11,163 bases of DNA from Hyphomicrobiales bacterium (lineage in GTDB: Bacteria; Pseudomonadota; Alphaproteobacteria; Rhizobiales; Aestuariivirgaceae), in the NCBI GenBank assembly GCA_020029455.1, contig JAIBJH010000189.1:1-11163 (forward strand). Direction: 5' to 3'. A program made the translations under genes and the position numbers. Shown piece by piece: positions 1 through 7,240 of this stretch (position 1 is the first letter of the stretch; each line of letters opens with the position of its first letter). The notes below the pieces were generated by a model. The model did not search any database. It was not told the origin of the DNA and worked only from the letters and a program-made list of their open reading frames with translations.

Positions 1-1
1 T

Positions 2-109
2 GACGCACGATTCTTTCATTCCGAAGAGCTGCCCGGTAGCACGACAGCCGGTTCGCGGCGGCGCATTGCTGAAATCCTCTCCGGGGCGGAGCCCTCGGCC
101 GAGTGGTGA
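2..109 (+). CDS. 3' end of an upstream gene, possibly a NUDIX hydrolase (partial)
   Basis: One frame is open from the left edge to a TGA at 107-109, giving a 35-residue C-terminal tail that begins DARFFHSEELPG and ends in a Trp. The pattern (A/E)-RFF-x3-ELP followed by a basic TTAGSRRRIAE helix resembles the C-terminal end of some short bacterial NUDIX hydrolases, where an aromatic pair precedes a D/E-LP motif. That is pattern memory rather than an alignment; the diagnostic NUDIX box would lie upstream of the window. The other plus frames are interrupted early, and on the minus strand only a 16-codon ORF is visible here. Codon use fits the neighbouring genes. The gene runs in the same direction as the GNAT gene, about 180 bases upstream of it. 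Coding status is fairly likely; family assignment is tentative. Confidence 0.4.
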   Translation, partial: DARFFHSEELPGSTTAGSRRRIAEILSGAEPSAEW

Positions 110-115
110 GATTGC

Positions 116-144
116 TTGACAGCGGTTGCGGTGCTTGGCTAAGC
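116..144 (+). promoter_or_regulatory. Weak candidate sigma-70-type promoter for the GNAT gene
   Basis: A perfect TTGACA lies at 116-121. After 17 bases comes CTAAGC at 139-144, a poor match to a -10 box. It is in the only non-coding stretch upstream of the GNAT gene, but would leave a leader of about 140 bases. The rest of 110-288 holds only a short hairpin (GCCGG-CTTT-CCGGC, 195-208) with no T-run, so I do not call a terminator. Confidence 0.2.
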
Positions 145-288
145 GCCGCGCCCATGCACTTGTTTTGCGCCAGTCTGCGACGACGAACGGATGTGCCGGC
201 TTTCCGGCTGCACAGTCCTGTTCACTTGCCCTGACACTGGCCTCTTGAGCCTTCAGGGCGAACGCAATTTCGTCATGCAAGGCACCCA

Positions 289-807
289 ATGACCTCCCAA
301 TCTCAGATCTCTGCTGCAACACCGGCCGACCAACCGGCCATCGAACATCTGCTTGACCTTGGCTTCGGGCTCACCCGGCGCACCAAGACATCATACCGCC
401 TGCGTGAAGGGGCGGTGGCGGCACCGGGCCTGTCACAAGTGATCCGCGAGTCCGCGCTCGGCGTCGTCGGCGCCATCAGCTATTGGCCGCTGGCCATTGG
501 CGCAAAGGGCACGCCTGCGCTTTTGCTGGGGCCGCTTGCGGTTCACCCCGAGCGGCAGAATATCGGCATTGGCCGCGCGCTCATGGCACACACGCTTGCG
601 GCCGCGAAGAACGCTGGGCACCGCCTTGTCATTCTTGTGGGCGACCTTCCTTATTATGCGCGCATGGGATTTCAGCAGGTGCCGGAAGGACAACTGTTGT
701 TGCCGGGGCCTGCCGATCCGAAACGGCTGCTCTACCTCGAACTGGTGCCGGGCAGCCTTACCGACGCGCAGGGACTTGTCATCGCCGCGCACCGATACCA
801 AGGTTAG
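289..807 (+). CDS. GNAT-family N-acetyltransferase (YhbS-like, COG3153 type)
   Basis: This 172-residue protein has the layout of a single-domain GNAT acetyltransferase, which transfers acetyl from acetyl-CoA to an amine. The acetyl-CoA-binding motif A is clear: LGPLAVHPERQ (80-90) followed by NIGIGRAL (91-98), containing the Q/R-x-x-G-x-G pyrophosphate loop (Q90, G93, G95). Downstream, YYARMGF (122-128) is the typical motif B element, where the Tyr often acts as general acid. The strand-helix pattern and length fit YhbS-like proteins of about 165-175 residues; the substrate cannot be inferred. The ATG at 289 is chosen because AAGG (279-282) sits six bases upstream and the N-terminus is already complete. 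The gene stops at 805-807, directly abutting the convergent stop of the opposing operon at 808-810. No terminator hairpin separates the two. Confidence 0.85.
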   Translation: MTSQSQISAATPADQPAIEHLLDLGFGLTRRTKTSYRLREGAVAAPGLSQVIRESALGVVGAISYWPLAIGAKGTPALLLGPLAVHPERQNIGIGRALMAHTLAAAKNAGHRLVILVGDLPYYARMGFQQVPEGQLLLPGPADPKRLLYLELVPGSLTDAQGLVIAAHRYQG

Positions 808-1002
808 TCAGCGGCCCTCGCGGTACCACATGCCGGTGACGGCGAGCAGCAACACGGCAAGGCTTGCAAGCGTGGCAAAAAGCGGCACCTCACGAACGGC
901 GGTCACGCGGTACTGGTCATTTTTGCGGATCGCCGCCCAGGATTGTCCCGCCATCAGGGAATTGGCGCTGGCTTTCGACAGACGCGGCATTCCGTCTTCC
1001 CG
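808..1002 (-). pseudogene. Detached C-terminal fragment of the vWA/GATase-like membrane protein
   Basis: Read in the frame that starts at base 1002, the minus strand encodes 64 residues beginning REDGMPRLSK. These pass through KNDQYRVTAVREVPLF into a hydrophobic helix (LFATLASLAVLLLAVTGMWY) and a basic end, then TGA at 808-810. A short soluble linker, then one membrane helix, then a REGR-like basic tail is how the intact family ends, so I read this as the missing 3' end of the 917-2653 gene. Its frame differs from that gene, and joining the two at about 990-1003 gives only about 616 residues. No start with a convincing ribosome binding site exists for independent expression. The ATG at 990-988 lies inside the conserved stretch. 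Confidence 0.7.
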
Positions 1003-2653
1003 AAGGCCCGGTGAGAGTGACTTCACCCGCCTTGTCAGAGAGCGTGTGGCGCTCGACGATGATGTTCTGGCCATCCTGGCGAAGCAGCAGTGCTTCTTCC
1101 TCGAGATCAGGTTCCTTCATGGACCAATGGGCGATGCGGCGCAGAAGTTCGATCTGCGGGCCGCCGCCATCGTAGCCTCTGGCCCAGAGCCAGCCGTGAT
1201 CGGAAAGGAATTGCGCCACGCGGCCTTCGCCCACACGGTTCAAGACGAGGAGCGGCATGTTGCCGGGACCGTCCATCAGCACTTCGGAGTCGGGTGCTGT
1301 ATCCACGTTGACCAGGCGGAACCAGCGGCCCCATTTGGGCTGCTTCTGGCCATTGCTGCCGGGCAGATTGCGGCTCACGGGATGGCGCATGCCGACATCT
1401 GTGAGGGCCGGGCGGAAAGGCTCTTCGGTGATGCCGCCATTGGGCGCGGCGGGCATGATTTCGGAGAGCGCGGTGGAATAGAGCCCATCCATGGACGCAA
1501 GATCGGGGCCTGAGGCGATGAGCACCGCTCCGCCTTCACGGACATATTGCGCGACATTGGCGAGATAGGCATCGGGCAGGATCGACTGCATGCGGTAGCG
1601 GTCGAAGATCACGAGATCGAAGCTCTTGATCTTGTCGAGGAAGAGTTCGCGCGTCGGGAAGGCGATGAGCGAAAGTTCCTTGGTGAGGGTGCCGTCCTGC
1701 TTTTCCGGCGGGCGCAGAATGGTGAAATGAACGAGATCGACCGCCGCATCGGACTTCAGCAAGTTGCGCCAGGTGCGTTCGCCGGGGTGCGGTTCGCCTG
1801 AGACCAGAAGCACGCGCAGGCGGTCACGGATGCCCTTGATGACGATGAGCGCCTTGTTGTTGGTGAGCGAGACTTCGTTGTCGCGGGGCGCCACTTCGAT
1901 CTGCAGGAGGTTTTGGCCCGCGTGGTCGATGGGCACCTGGATAGCCTGTTCGGTGTTGACCGGAACATCGAATTTCTGTTCATCGCCGTTCGGCAGGCGG
2001 ACGGCGACGGAAGCAGTCTGCGAGGTGGCGGGCTGGTCCTCGATACGGAAAGATACCGTTTGATCGTTGCCGGTGATGGCAAAGCGCGGTGCGTTGGTGA
2101 TGACGACGCGGCGGTCAGCTTCGTTTTTTGATCCGGTCAGCAGGGCGTGGAGTGGCGCATCCTTCGTTAGCGCCAACGGGCTTTTCGGAACATCATGGAC
2201 CTGCCCATCGCTGATGACGACGGCACCGGCATATCGATCCGGCGGAATGCTTTCGAGGGTGCGGTCGAGAGCGGTGAAAACGCGCGTGCCGTCAGTGTCG
2301 GGTGTTGTACCCGTCACGGTGCGGCCGATGCGCAGTTCCGTGTTGCCAAGTGCGGCAACGGATTTCTCAAGTTCGGCAAGAGCACTTTCAGCCTGGCTGC
2401 GGCGATTGCCGATGTTCTGGCTGTCGCTGTCATCGACAATGACGGCGAGGATATCGGAAAGAGGCTGGCGCTCTTCGCTGGTGAGCAGAGGATTGGCAAG
2501 CGCCGCAATGACCAGCGCCAGGGACAGCACGCGATAGGGCCAGCCACGGCGGCGCAGATAGACGAGATAAACGGCAAGTGCCGCCGCGATGGCGCAGCAG
2601 GCCCAGAGCAGGGGCCAGGAGACGAAGGGATCAAAGAGCAGCCGGAAATTCAT
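917..2653 (-). CDS. vWA/GATase-like membrane protein of the MoxR operon, 3' end frame-broken
   Basis: The last gene of the moxR operon; its ATG overlaps the previous stop by four bases (ATGA). The N-terminus has two membrane segments (about 13-33 and 40-57), then a von Willebrand-type domain whose metal-site motif D74-x-S76-x-S78 is intact. After a beta-rich middle comes a Rossmann-like glutamine-amidotransferase-fold region (LRVLLVSGEPHPGERTW; later GGAVLIASGPDLASMDG). The only cysteines I see are C19-C20 in the first membrane helix, so the usual amidotransferase nucleophile is absent and the family name is misleading. Residues up to about G552 (base 998) look authentic. The last 26 residues are out of frame and end at a TGA (917-919). 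The genuine C-terminus, with a membrane helix, continues in another frame to 808 (separate entry). Family members I recall are near 690 residues. The product is probably truncated, without its C-terminal anchor. The family is clear; the cellular role is unknown. Confidence 0.75.
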   Translation of the reverse strand: MNFRLLFDPFVSWPLLWACCAIAAALAVYLVYLRRRGWPYRVLSLALVIAALANPLLTSEERQPLSDILAVIVDDSDSQNIGNRRSQAESALAELEKSVAALGNTELRIGRTVTGTTPDTDGTRVFTALDRTLESIPPDRYAGAVVISDGQVHDVPKSPLALTKDAPLHALLTGSKNEADRRVVITNAPRFAITGNDQTVSFRIEDQPATSQTASVAVRLPNGDEQKFDVPVNTEQAIQVPIDHAGQNLLQIEVAPRDNEVSLTNNKALIVIKGIRDRLRVLLVSGEPHPGERTWRNLLKSDAAVDLVHFTILRPPEKQDGTLTKELSLIAFPTRELFLDKIKSFDLVIFDRYRMQSILPDAYLANVAQYVREGGAVLIASGPDLASMDGLYSTALSEIMPAAPNGGITEEPFRPALTDVGMRHPVSRNLPGSNGQKQPKWGRWFRLVNVDTAPDSEVLMDGPGNMPLLVLNRVGEGRVAQFLSDHGWLWARGYDGGGPQIELLRRIAHWSMKEPDLEEEALLLRQDGQNIIVERHTLSDKAGEVTLTGPSGRRNAASVESQRQFPDGGTILGGDPQK

Positions 2654-5415
2654 TGGCCCAGCCTTTCCAGGAAGGCAGGAACATGAACCTGGTCCGCCTT
2701 GTAGTTTCCGGTGAGGGCATACATCACGGCATTGATGCCGGTGCGCAGCGCGAATTCTCGCTGGCGCTCAATGCCTGGCACCACGGCATAGAGCGGATTG
2801 CCATTGTCATCGATGGCCCAGGCGGCGGCATAGTCATTGCTGCCGATGATGACGGAGGAAACGCCGTCGGAAGCGCCGGGATTTTCGTTTGTGTCGCCGA
2901 TGCGCGACTCAACCCAGGGACGGGTGCCGTCAAAGCGGCCGGGGAAACGGTCGAGGAGATAGAAGCTGCGCGTCAGCACATGCTGGTCCGGCACCGGTTC
3001 GAGTGGTGGAAGGTCAAGGCCCTTGAGCAGGTTCTTGAGCCCGTCGCTGCCGCCACCATCGAGATCAAGTCCGCCGTCGCGGGTATCGAAAAATACGAGG
3101 CCGCCGTTGCGCATATAGGCCTGCAGCTTGGCGCGCGCATTATCGCTCAGTGTTTCGGCATCATCGCGGACAGGCCAATAGAGCAGGGGATAGAATGTCA
3201 GGTCATCGTTTTCGATGTTCACGGCCTGCGGTTCGGCGAGCGTCGCCGAGGTGCGGTCGGTGAGATAGAGAGTTAGCCCTGCGAGGCCTTCCTTGCTGAC
3301 ACGGTCGATCTCGTCGTCGCCCGTCTCGACATAGGCAAGTCTTGTTTCCAATGCAGCGGCAATGTCGCGCTCGCTGACTTGTTGCTCGCTTGCATTCTGG
3401 GCGAGCGCGGGCCGATCGGGAATGGGCGTCAGCAGAAGAAGCGCCGTGATGCCTGCCATGGCGGTCTTGCGAGTCAATCCGCCACCAATGACAAGCGTTG
3501 CCAGCGTATCGGCCATGAAGAGCAGGGCAGCGATGAGGAAGAGATAGGGCGCCAGGTCCTTGCGCGGCTCGGCGGCGTAGCCGCGCGTTACCGCACCGGG
3601 GAGGCTTGCCGGCATGGCACGGAGATCGGCATCGGTGAGTGCAAGGTTCAAGGCATATTCCCGGCCCTGCTTGGCATAGAGGCCGGGTGGGTGGTTCTGG
3701 TCGGCAACCGTCTTGTCGAAGTCCTTTGCGGCGATTGGCTGGGCCGTGCCGTCCGGTGATGACAATTCGCCTTGTCCTGAGAGAATGAGGCGCGGCACGA
3801 AATCCGTATCCGACGAAGCCGTGTTGGCGACAACCGCGGCAGGGTCGATGCCGGCCACACGCTGCAGCATGTCGAGGAAGAGGCCGGAGAGCGGTAGGTT
3901 CGACCAGTTGGCGTTGGAGGTGACGTGGAAGAGGACGATGAGTCCCTTGCCGCGCCGTTCGGCAGTAACCAATGGGGTTCCGTCATCCAGCATGGCCCAG
4001 GTGCGCGAGGCCATGTCGGGATCAGGTTCCGCCAGCACCTGGCGTGTGATCTTGACGGTAGGATCGATGGTGAGCCCGGCGAAGGGGCTCGTCTCTGGAA
4101 ACGGCGCCAAGCCTTGTGGCACATCCCAGCTCAGGGAGCTGCCAAGGGCGCGATCGCCCTCGCGCAGTGTTACCGGAAGAAGATCATCGCCACCCGCCGC
4201 TAATCGCGGTCCGGCGAAACGCAGCAGCACGCCGCCATTGTTGATCCATTGCGCCAGACGCTCTTGCTCTTCGGCGGGAAGAGAACCGAAGTCCGACAGC
4301 ACAAGCATGTTGAGGCCCGCATCCATGAGGCTTGCGATCTCCGCCTGGTCCTGCGGTTCGAAGAGTTCGGCAAAGGGTTCGAGGCCGCGGCGCAAATAGT
4401 GCAGTGGTGACAGCAAGGGCTGGGCCTGTTCGATGGACTGATTTGCCATCAGGGCGATGGTGCGGCGGCGCCAACGGTCATCGAAAAGCTGGCGTGCTCC
4501 GGCGTGGTCCTGATCGATGAGCCCCACGGATTGAATCTCATTGCGTAAGGCGGTGGGCAGCACGAAGCTGGCAGGCGTTGCCTGCGTTGGCGAAAGGGTG
4601 ACGGGTTGCTCAAGCAGAATGCGGCCATTGACTGCACGGACGGTGAGCGTGGCTTCTGTTGCAACCGATGAGTCCGGCTTCAGCACATGGAGCTTGATGT
4701 CATTGCCCTGCACCGTGAGGGGACCCAATGCGAGGGGCAATGATGTTGCTTCAGGTCCATGCACAATAAATGGCGCTGACGGAGAAAGGTTGCGCAGACC
4801 CTCGGCAAAAGCGGTTGCCGAACCCGCGTCGAAACCATCTGAAAGCCAGACAATAGACGAGAAGTCTTTGTTGCCAGCAGCTTCAAGCTTCTTGAGCAGC
4901 GCCGGGCGGTCGGTCTTGATCGCAGAGGGTTTGATGAGCCGTGCGGTTTCAAGCGCATCGCGCGCAACGCCCTGCTGCACGGGAATTTGTGTTGCACTCG
5001 GGGCTGTCAGCGCGAGGGTGACGGGTGCGCCCTGATCGCGTGCTTGTTCCAGAACACCGATGAGGAAATCGCGGCGCTGGTTCCACTGACCGGCAGCGGC
5101 CCAGCCATTGTCGATGATGATGAGGCGCGGACCTGTGGGCAGCACTCCAGAACCCCGTGGTTGCAGGAATGGCTGTGCCACGGCGAAGATCAACAGTGCT
5201 GCAAGCAGAAGACGAAGCGCGAGCAGCCACCAGGGTGTCTTGTCGGGCGTTTCTTCTTGGCTTGGCAGCGAGAGCAGAATGCGGAGCGGCGGGAACTTGA
5301 GCTGGCGGGGACGCGGCGGTGTGAAGCGCAACAGCCACCAGATGATGGGCAGCGCCAGGAGCCCCGCTAGCGCCAGCGGCGTTCCAAATTGCAGGCTTTG
5401 CAGAAGCGCTGTCAT
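2650..5415 (-). CDS. BatA-type N-terminal plus DUF4159 membrane protein (921 aa)
   Basis: The N-terminus matches the BatA / aerotolerance-regulator N-terminal module: a membrane helix at about 10-30, a basic proline-rich linker (FTPPRPRQLKFPPLRILLSL), and a second helix at about 61-83. Next comes a vWA-like fold with a degenerate metal site (IIIDNGWAAA, about 99-108, instead of DxSxS) and a SSIVWLSDGFD strand. The middle has a GATase-like element (NNGGVLLRFAGPRLAAGG). Further hydrophobic helices lie at about 622-645 and 651-663. DUF4159 fills about 693-900 (LTLYLTDRTSATL, YPLLYWPV, NGGLVFFDTRDGG). I see no cysteine in the whole protein, which suits an extracytoplasmic location for the large domains. 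Length is normal for alphaproteobacterial members and nothing looks broken. It overlaps its upstream and downstream neighbours by four bases each (ATGA). A role in an envelope complex with MoxR is inferred; no enzymatic activity is evident. Confidence 0.88.
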   Translation of the reverse strand: MTALLQSLQFGTPLALAGLLALPIIWWLLRFTPPRPRQLKFPPLRILLSLPSQEETPDKTPWWLLALRLLLAALLIFAVAQPFLQPRGSGVLPTGPRLIIIDNGWAAAGQWNQRRDFLIGVLEQARDQGAPVTLALTAPSATQIPVQQGVARDALETARLIKPSAIKTDRPALLKKLEAAGNKDFSSIVWLSDGFDAGSATAFAEGLRNLSPSAPFIVHGPEATSLPLALGPLTVQGNDIKLHVLKPDSSVATEATLTVRAVNGRILLEQPVTLSPTQATPASFVLPTALRNEIQSVGLIDQDHAGARQLFDDRWRRRTIALMANQSIEQAQPLLSPLHYLRRGLEPFAELFEPQDQAEIASLMDAGLNMLVLSDFGSLPAEEQERLAQWINNGGVLLRFAGPRLAAGGDDLLPVTLREGDRALGSSLSWDVPQGLAPFPETSPFAGLTIDPTVKITRQVLAEPDPDMASRTWAMLDDGTPLVTAERRGKGLIVLFHVTSNANWSNLPLSGLFLDMLQRVAGIDPAAVVANTASSDTDFVPRLILSGQGELSSPDGTAQPIAAKDFDKTVADQNHPPGLYAKQGREYALNLALTDADLRAMPASLPGAVTRGYAAEPRKDLAPYLFLIAALLFMADTLATLVIGGGLTRKTAMAGITALLLLTPIPDRPALAQNASEQQVSERDIAAALETRLAYVETGDDEIDRVSKEGLAGLTLYLTDRTSATLAEPQAVNIENDDLTFYPLLYWPVRDDAETLSDNARAKLQAYMRNGGLVFFDTRDGGLDLDGGGSDGLKNLLKGLDLPPLEPVPDQHVLTRSFYLLDRFPGRFDGTRPWVESRIGDTNENPGASDGVSSVIIGSNDYAAAWAIDDNGNPLYAVVPGIERQREFALRTGINAVMYALTGNYKADQVHVPAFLERLGQ

Positions 5416-6106
5416 GCGAGGTGGTCCCGCCTGCGCAAATTTGCTCCGGCGACTTGCAGATGAAGCGGCAGCAATGCAGCGCTCAGAGGCTGGTCGGTGC
5501 GGTGGACGATGAAGCTCCAGCCCAGGCTGCGCGCCAGTTCACGCAGAGCGTCACGGTGGGCGAGATAAGCACGGGCATAGTCTTCACGCAGGTTCTCAGT
5601 CTTGCGCGCCAGATAGGTTTGCGGAAGATCAAAGCCGAGGAATTCAATGCGGCCTTCGAAGGGCAGCGCTTCTTCGGCGGGGTCGGCGATCTGCACGAGA
5701 TGACCTTTGATGCCGCTTGCGGCGAGGGGCGACAGGGCTTTGCGCAGATCCGGCAATGGCTCAAGAAAATCGGAAGCCAGGACGGCGGCGGCTCTGCGCT
5801 GCAAGGGCATGGCATTGGGCAGTGCCTGACCCAGAGCGTGTTGGCGCTCTCCCATTCATTCTCGCGGATATAGACACCGTCGGCCCTTGCCGAGCGGTGC
5901 CAGTCGATGCGCTGGGTTGAATCGCCGAAGCTGTAGGGGCGATATTGCCAAAAGCTTTCGCCCGGCCCCGCGGCTTTGCGGCCATGAACACCGAGGATCA
6001 CCGAGGCTGCAATCATCTCGGCCTGCACCAGCAAGGGCGGCAGGGCGGAGGCGGCAGCCTCGCCCCTGTCGCTCAAACGCAGGGCGCTGGCCGGGGAACG
6101 TGCCAT
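5412..6106 (-). pseudogene. DUF58 (MoxR-partner vWA-like) gene broken by internal deletion and frameshift
   Basis: The ATG at 6106 overlaps the moxR stop by one base (TGATG). The first frame gives an intact N-terminus of about 93 residues with the DUF58 signature (RPYSFGDSTQRIDWHRSAR, 56-74) and RENEWESANTLWV (81-93). It then turns into unrelated Cys/Pro-rich sequence. A second frame, open from 5855 to the TGA at 5412-5414, carries the C-terminal half: RRAAAVLASDFLEPLPDLRK, LAASGIKGHLVQIADPAEE and LGWSFIVHRTDQPLSAALLPLH, typical of DUF58 ends. Joined at about 5828-5850 the halves total about 231 residues, against roughly 300 in the family. About 70 residues are therefore missing, including the start of the vWA fold with its usual D-x-S-x-S(M) segment. 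DUF58 proteins normally work beside MoxR ATPases as adaptor or client. Neither half is likely to be functional unless the break is an assembly error. Confidence 0.8.
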
Positions 6107-7101
6107 CAGGCGAGATAAGTCTTCAGATGATTGATAGTTTCAGCAATGGTGCGGCCATCGGCTCTGGCCTGGAAATTGAGCGCCATGCGGTGCTTGAAGA
6201 CAGGTTCCAGCAGTTCCGCCACATCGTCGATTGAAGGCGCGAGCCTGCCATCCAATAGCGCCTTGGCTCGCGCGCCCAGCATCAATGCTTGGCTCGCACG
6301 GGGCGATGGACCCCAGGCGACCGAGCCGTTGATTGTCGCATCCGAGTCGGGGCCAGGACGCGCAGAACGCACGACACGCAGGATGGCATCCACCACCTGC
6401 TCGCCTACCGGAATGGTGCGGGTGAGTTGTTGCGCGGAAATCAAATCCTTGTCGGTCATAGCCTGCTTGGGCGGGGATTCGTCATTGCCTGTTGTTGAGA
6501 ACAGCATGCGGCGCTCGGCATCCTGCGGCGGATAGCCAATGTCGACCTGCACGAGGAAGCGATCCAACTGGGCCTCCGGCAGGGGGTAGGTGCCTTCCTG
6601 CTCGATGGGGTTTTGCGTGGCGAGCACATGGAAGGGTGTCGGCACATCGTGGCGCACACCCGCCACCGTGACGTGATGCTCCTGCATGGCTTGCAGAAGC
6701 GCCGATTGGGTGCGTGGCGAGGCACGGTTGATTTCGTCCGCCATCAGCAATTGGCAGAAGACGGGACCCGGCACGAAGCGGAAGGATTTCCTGCCGCGCT
6801 CATCCTCATCCAACACTTCGGAACCCAGAATGTCGGCGGGCATCAAGTCCGGTGTGAACTGCACGCGCTTCTCATCAAGGCCCAGCACGCTGCCGAGTGC
6901 CGAGGCCAGCTTCGTCTTGGCGAGACCCGGCGCGCCGACCAGCAGCGCATGGCCGCCAGAGAGGATGGCGACGAGGCACATGTCGATCACCTGGTCCTGC
7001 CCGAAGATGACTTCCTTCAAGCTGGCGCGGGCCGCCCCCAAAAGCCCTGCGATGTTTTCAAATTCCCGCACTGGTCTTGCTGCGACTTTGCTCGTGGCCA
7101 T
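6106..7101 (-). CDS. MoxR-family AAA+ ATPase
   Basis: A 331-residue AAA+ ATPase of the MoxR group, which hydrolyses ATP to remodel or mature partner proteins, usually together with vWA-domain proteins encoded beside it. Visible elements are Walker A GAPGLAKT (56-63), Walker B LLMADE (118-123), the MoxR stretch INRASPRTQSALLQAMQEH (124-142), sensor-1 ATQNP with N164, and LPEAQLDRF (174-182) with the likely arginine finger R181. The C-terminal lid helices are present (WGPSPRASQALML) and the length is normal, so the protein looks intact. It is the first gene of the minus-strand operon. AAGGA (7110-7106) lies four bases before the ATG and a second AAGGA lies ten bases further upstream. The promoter should lie in 7102-7240, shared with the divergent operon. 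A symbol such as moxR would be generic, so none is given. Confidence 0.93.
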   Translation of the reverse strand: MATSKVAARPVREFENIAGLLGAARASLKEVIFGQDQVIDMCLVAILSGGHALLVGAPGLAKTKLASALGSVLGLDEKRVQFTPDLMPADILGSEVLDEDERGRKSFRFVPGPVFCQLLMADEINRASPRTQSALLQAMQEHHVTVAGVRHDVPTPFHVLATQNPIEQEGTYPLPEAQLDRFLVQVDIGYPPQDAERRMLFSTTGNDESPPKQAMTDKDLISAQQLTRTIPVGEQVVDAILRVVRSARPGPDSDATINGSVAWGPSPRASQALMLGARAKALLDGRLAPSIDDVAELLEPVFKHRMALNFQARADGRTIAETINHLKTYLA

Positions 7102-7240
7102 GACGTCCTTGGGCTTCCTTGATTGATGTTACAGATGTAAAACTGACCTGTTATCAGGCGGACGACATCATCGTTGCGCAGCGTGGCGCAAAAGTGGCAT
7201 GCCGTCTCCGTCTGGGCGAATCCCCTCCGGTGCAACAATC
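7102..7240. promoter_or_regulatory. Divergent intergenic region with two inverted repeats
   Basis: This 139-base non-coding stretch separates the starts of moxR (minus) and the DUF1285 gene (plus), so it must hold promoters for both operons. It contains TTACA-GA-TGTAA (7129-7140), an inverted repeat with 5-base arms, and CCTG-TTAT-CAGG (7147-7158), with 4-base arms. Their centres are 18 bases apart. Either could be an operator. I cannot assign a regulator, nor pick convincing -35/-10 pairs on either strand; TAACAT on the minus strand (7130-7125) is a weak -10 candidate for moxR. Confidence 0.35.

Noticed and set aside
94..103. Perfect 10-base palindrome CTCGGCCGAG
   Set aside because: It lies within the end of the upstream coding tail, has no loop or T-run, and is expected by chance in GC-rich DNA.
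275..292. Five-codon upstream ORF (MQGTQ) whose stop overlaps the GNAT start as ATGA
   Set aside because: It has no clear ribosome binding site of its own, and a peptide this short is likely to arise by chance.
497..1513. Long plus-strand open frame of 338 codons
   Set aside because: It overlaps the GNAT gene in another frame and then runs antisense to the vWA membrane-protein gene. The translation is Arg/Pro/Cys-rich with no domain; a shadow typical of GC-rich DNA.
2578..3276. Plus-strand open frame of 232 codons antisense to the BatA/DUF4159 gene
   Set aside because: The opposite strand encodes a clear conserved domain over the same bases, and this frame has no recognisable motif or ribosome binding site.
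3713..4399. Plus-strand open frame of 228 codons inside the BatA/DUF4159 gene
   Set aside because: Ser/Arg-rich shadow frame without any family feature.
5412..6106. Programmed ribosomal frameshifting as the explanation for the split DUF58 gene
   Set aside because: A frameshift could reconnect the frames but cannot restore the roughly 70 missing residues of the fold, and no slippery heptamer is seen at the join.
7199..7240. Earlier ATG start for DUF1285 at 7199
   Set aside because: It adds only 14 residues with no conserved character and reaches into the regulatory region; 7241 is a better fit to the family N-terminus.
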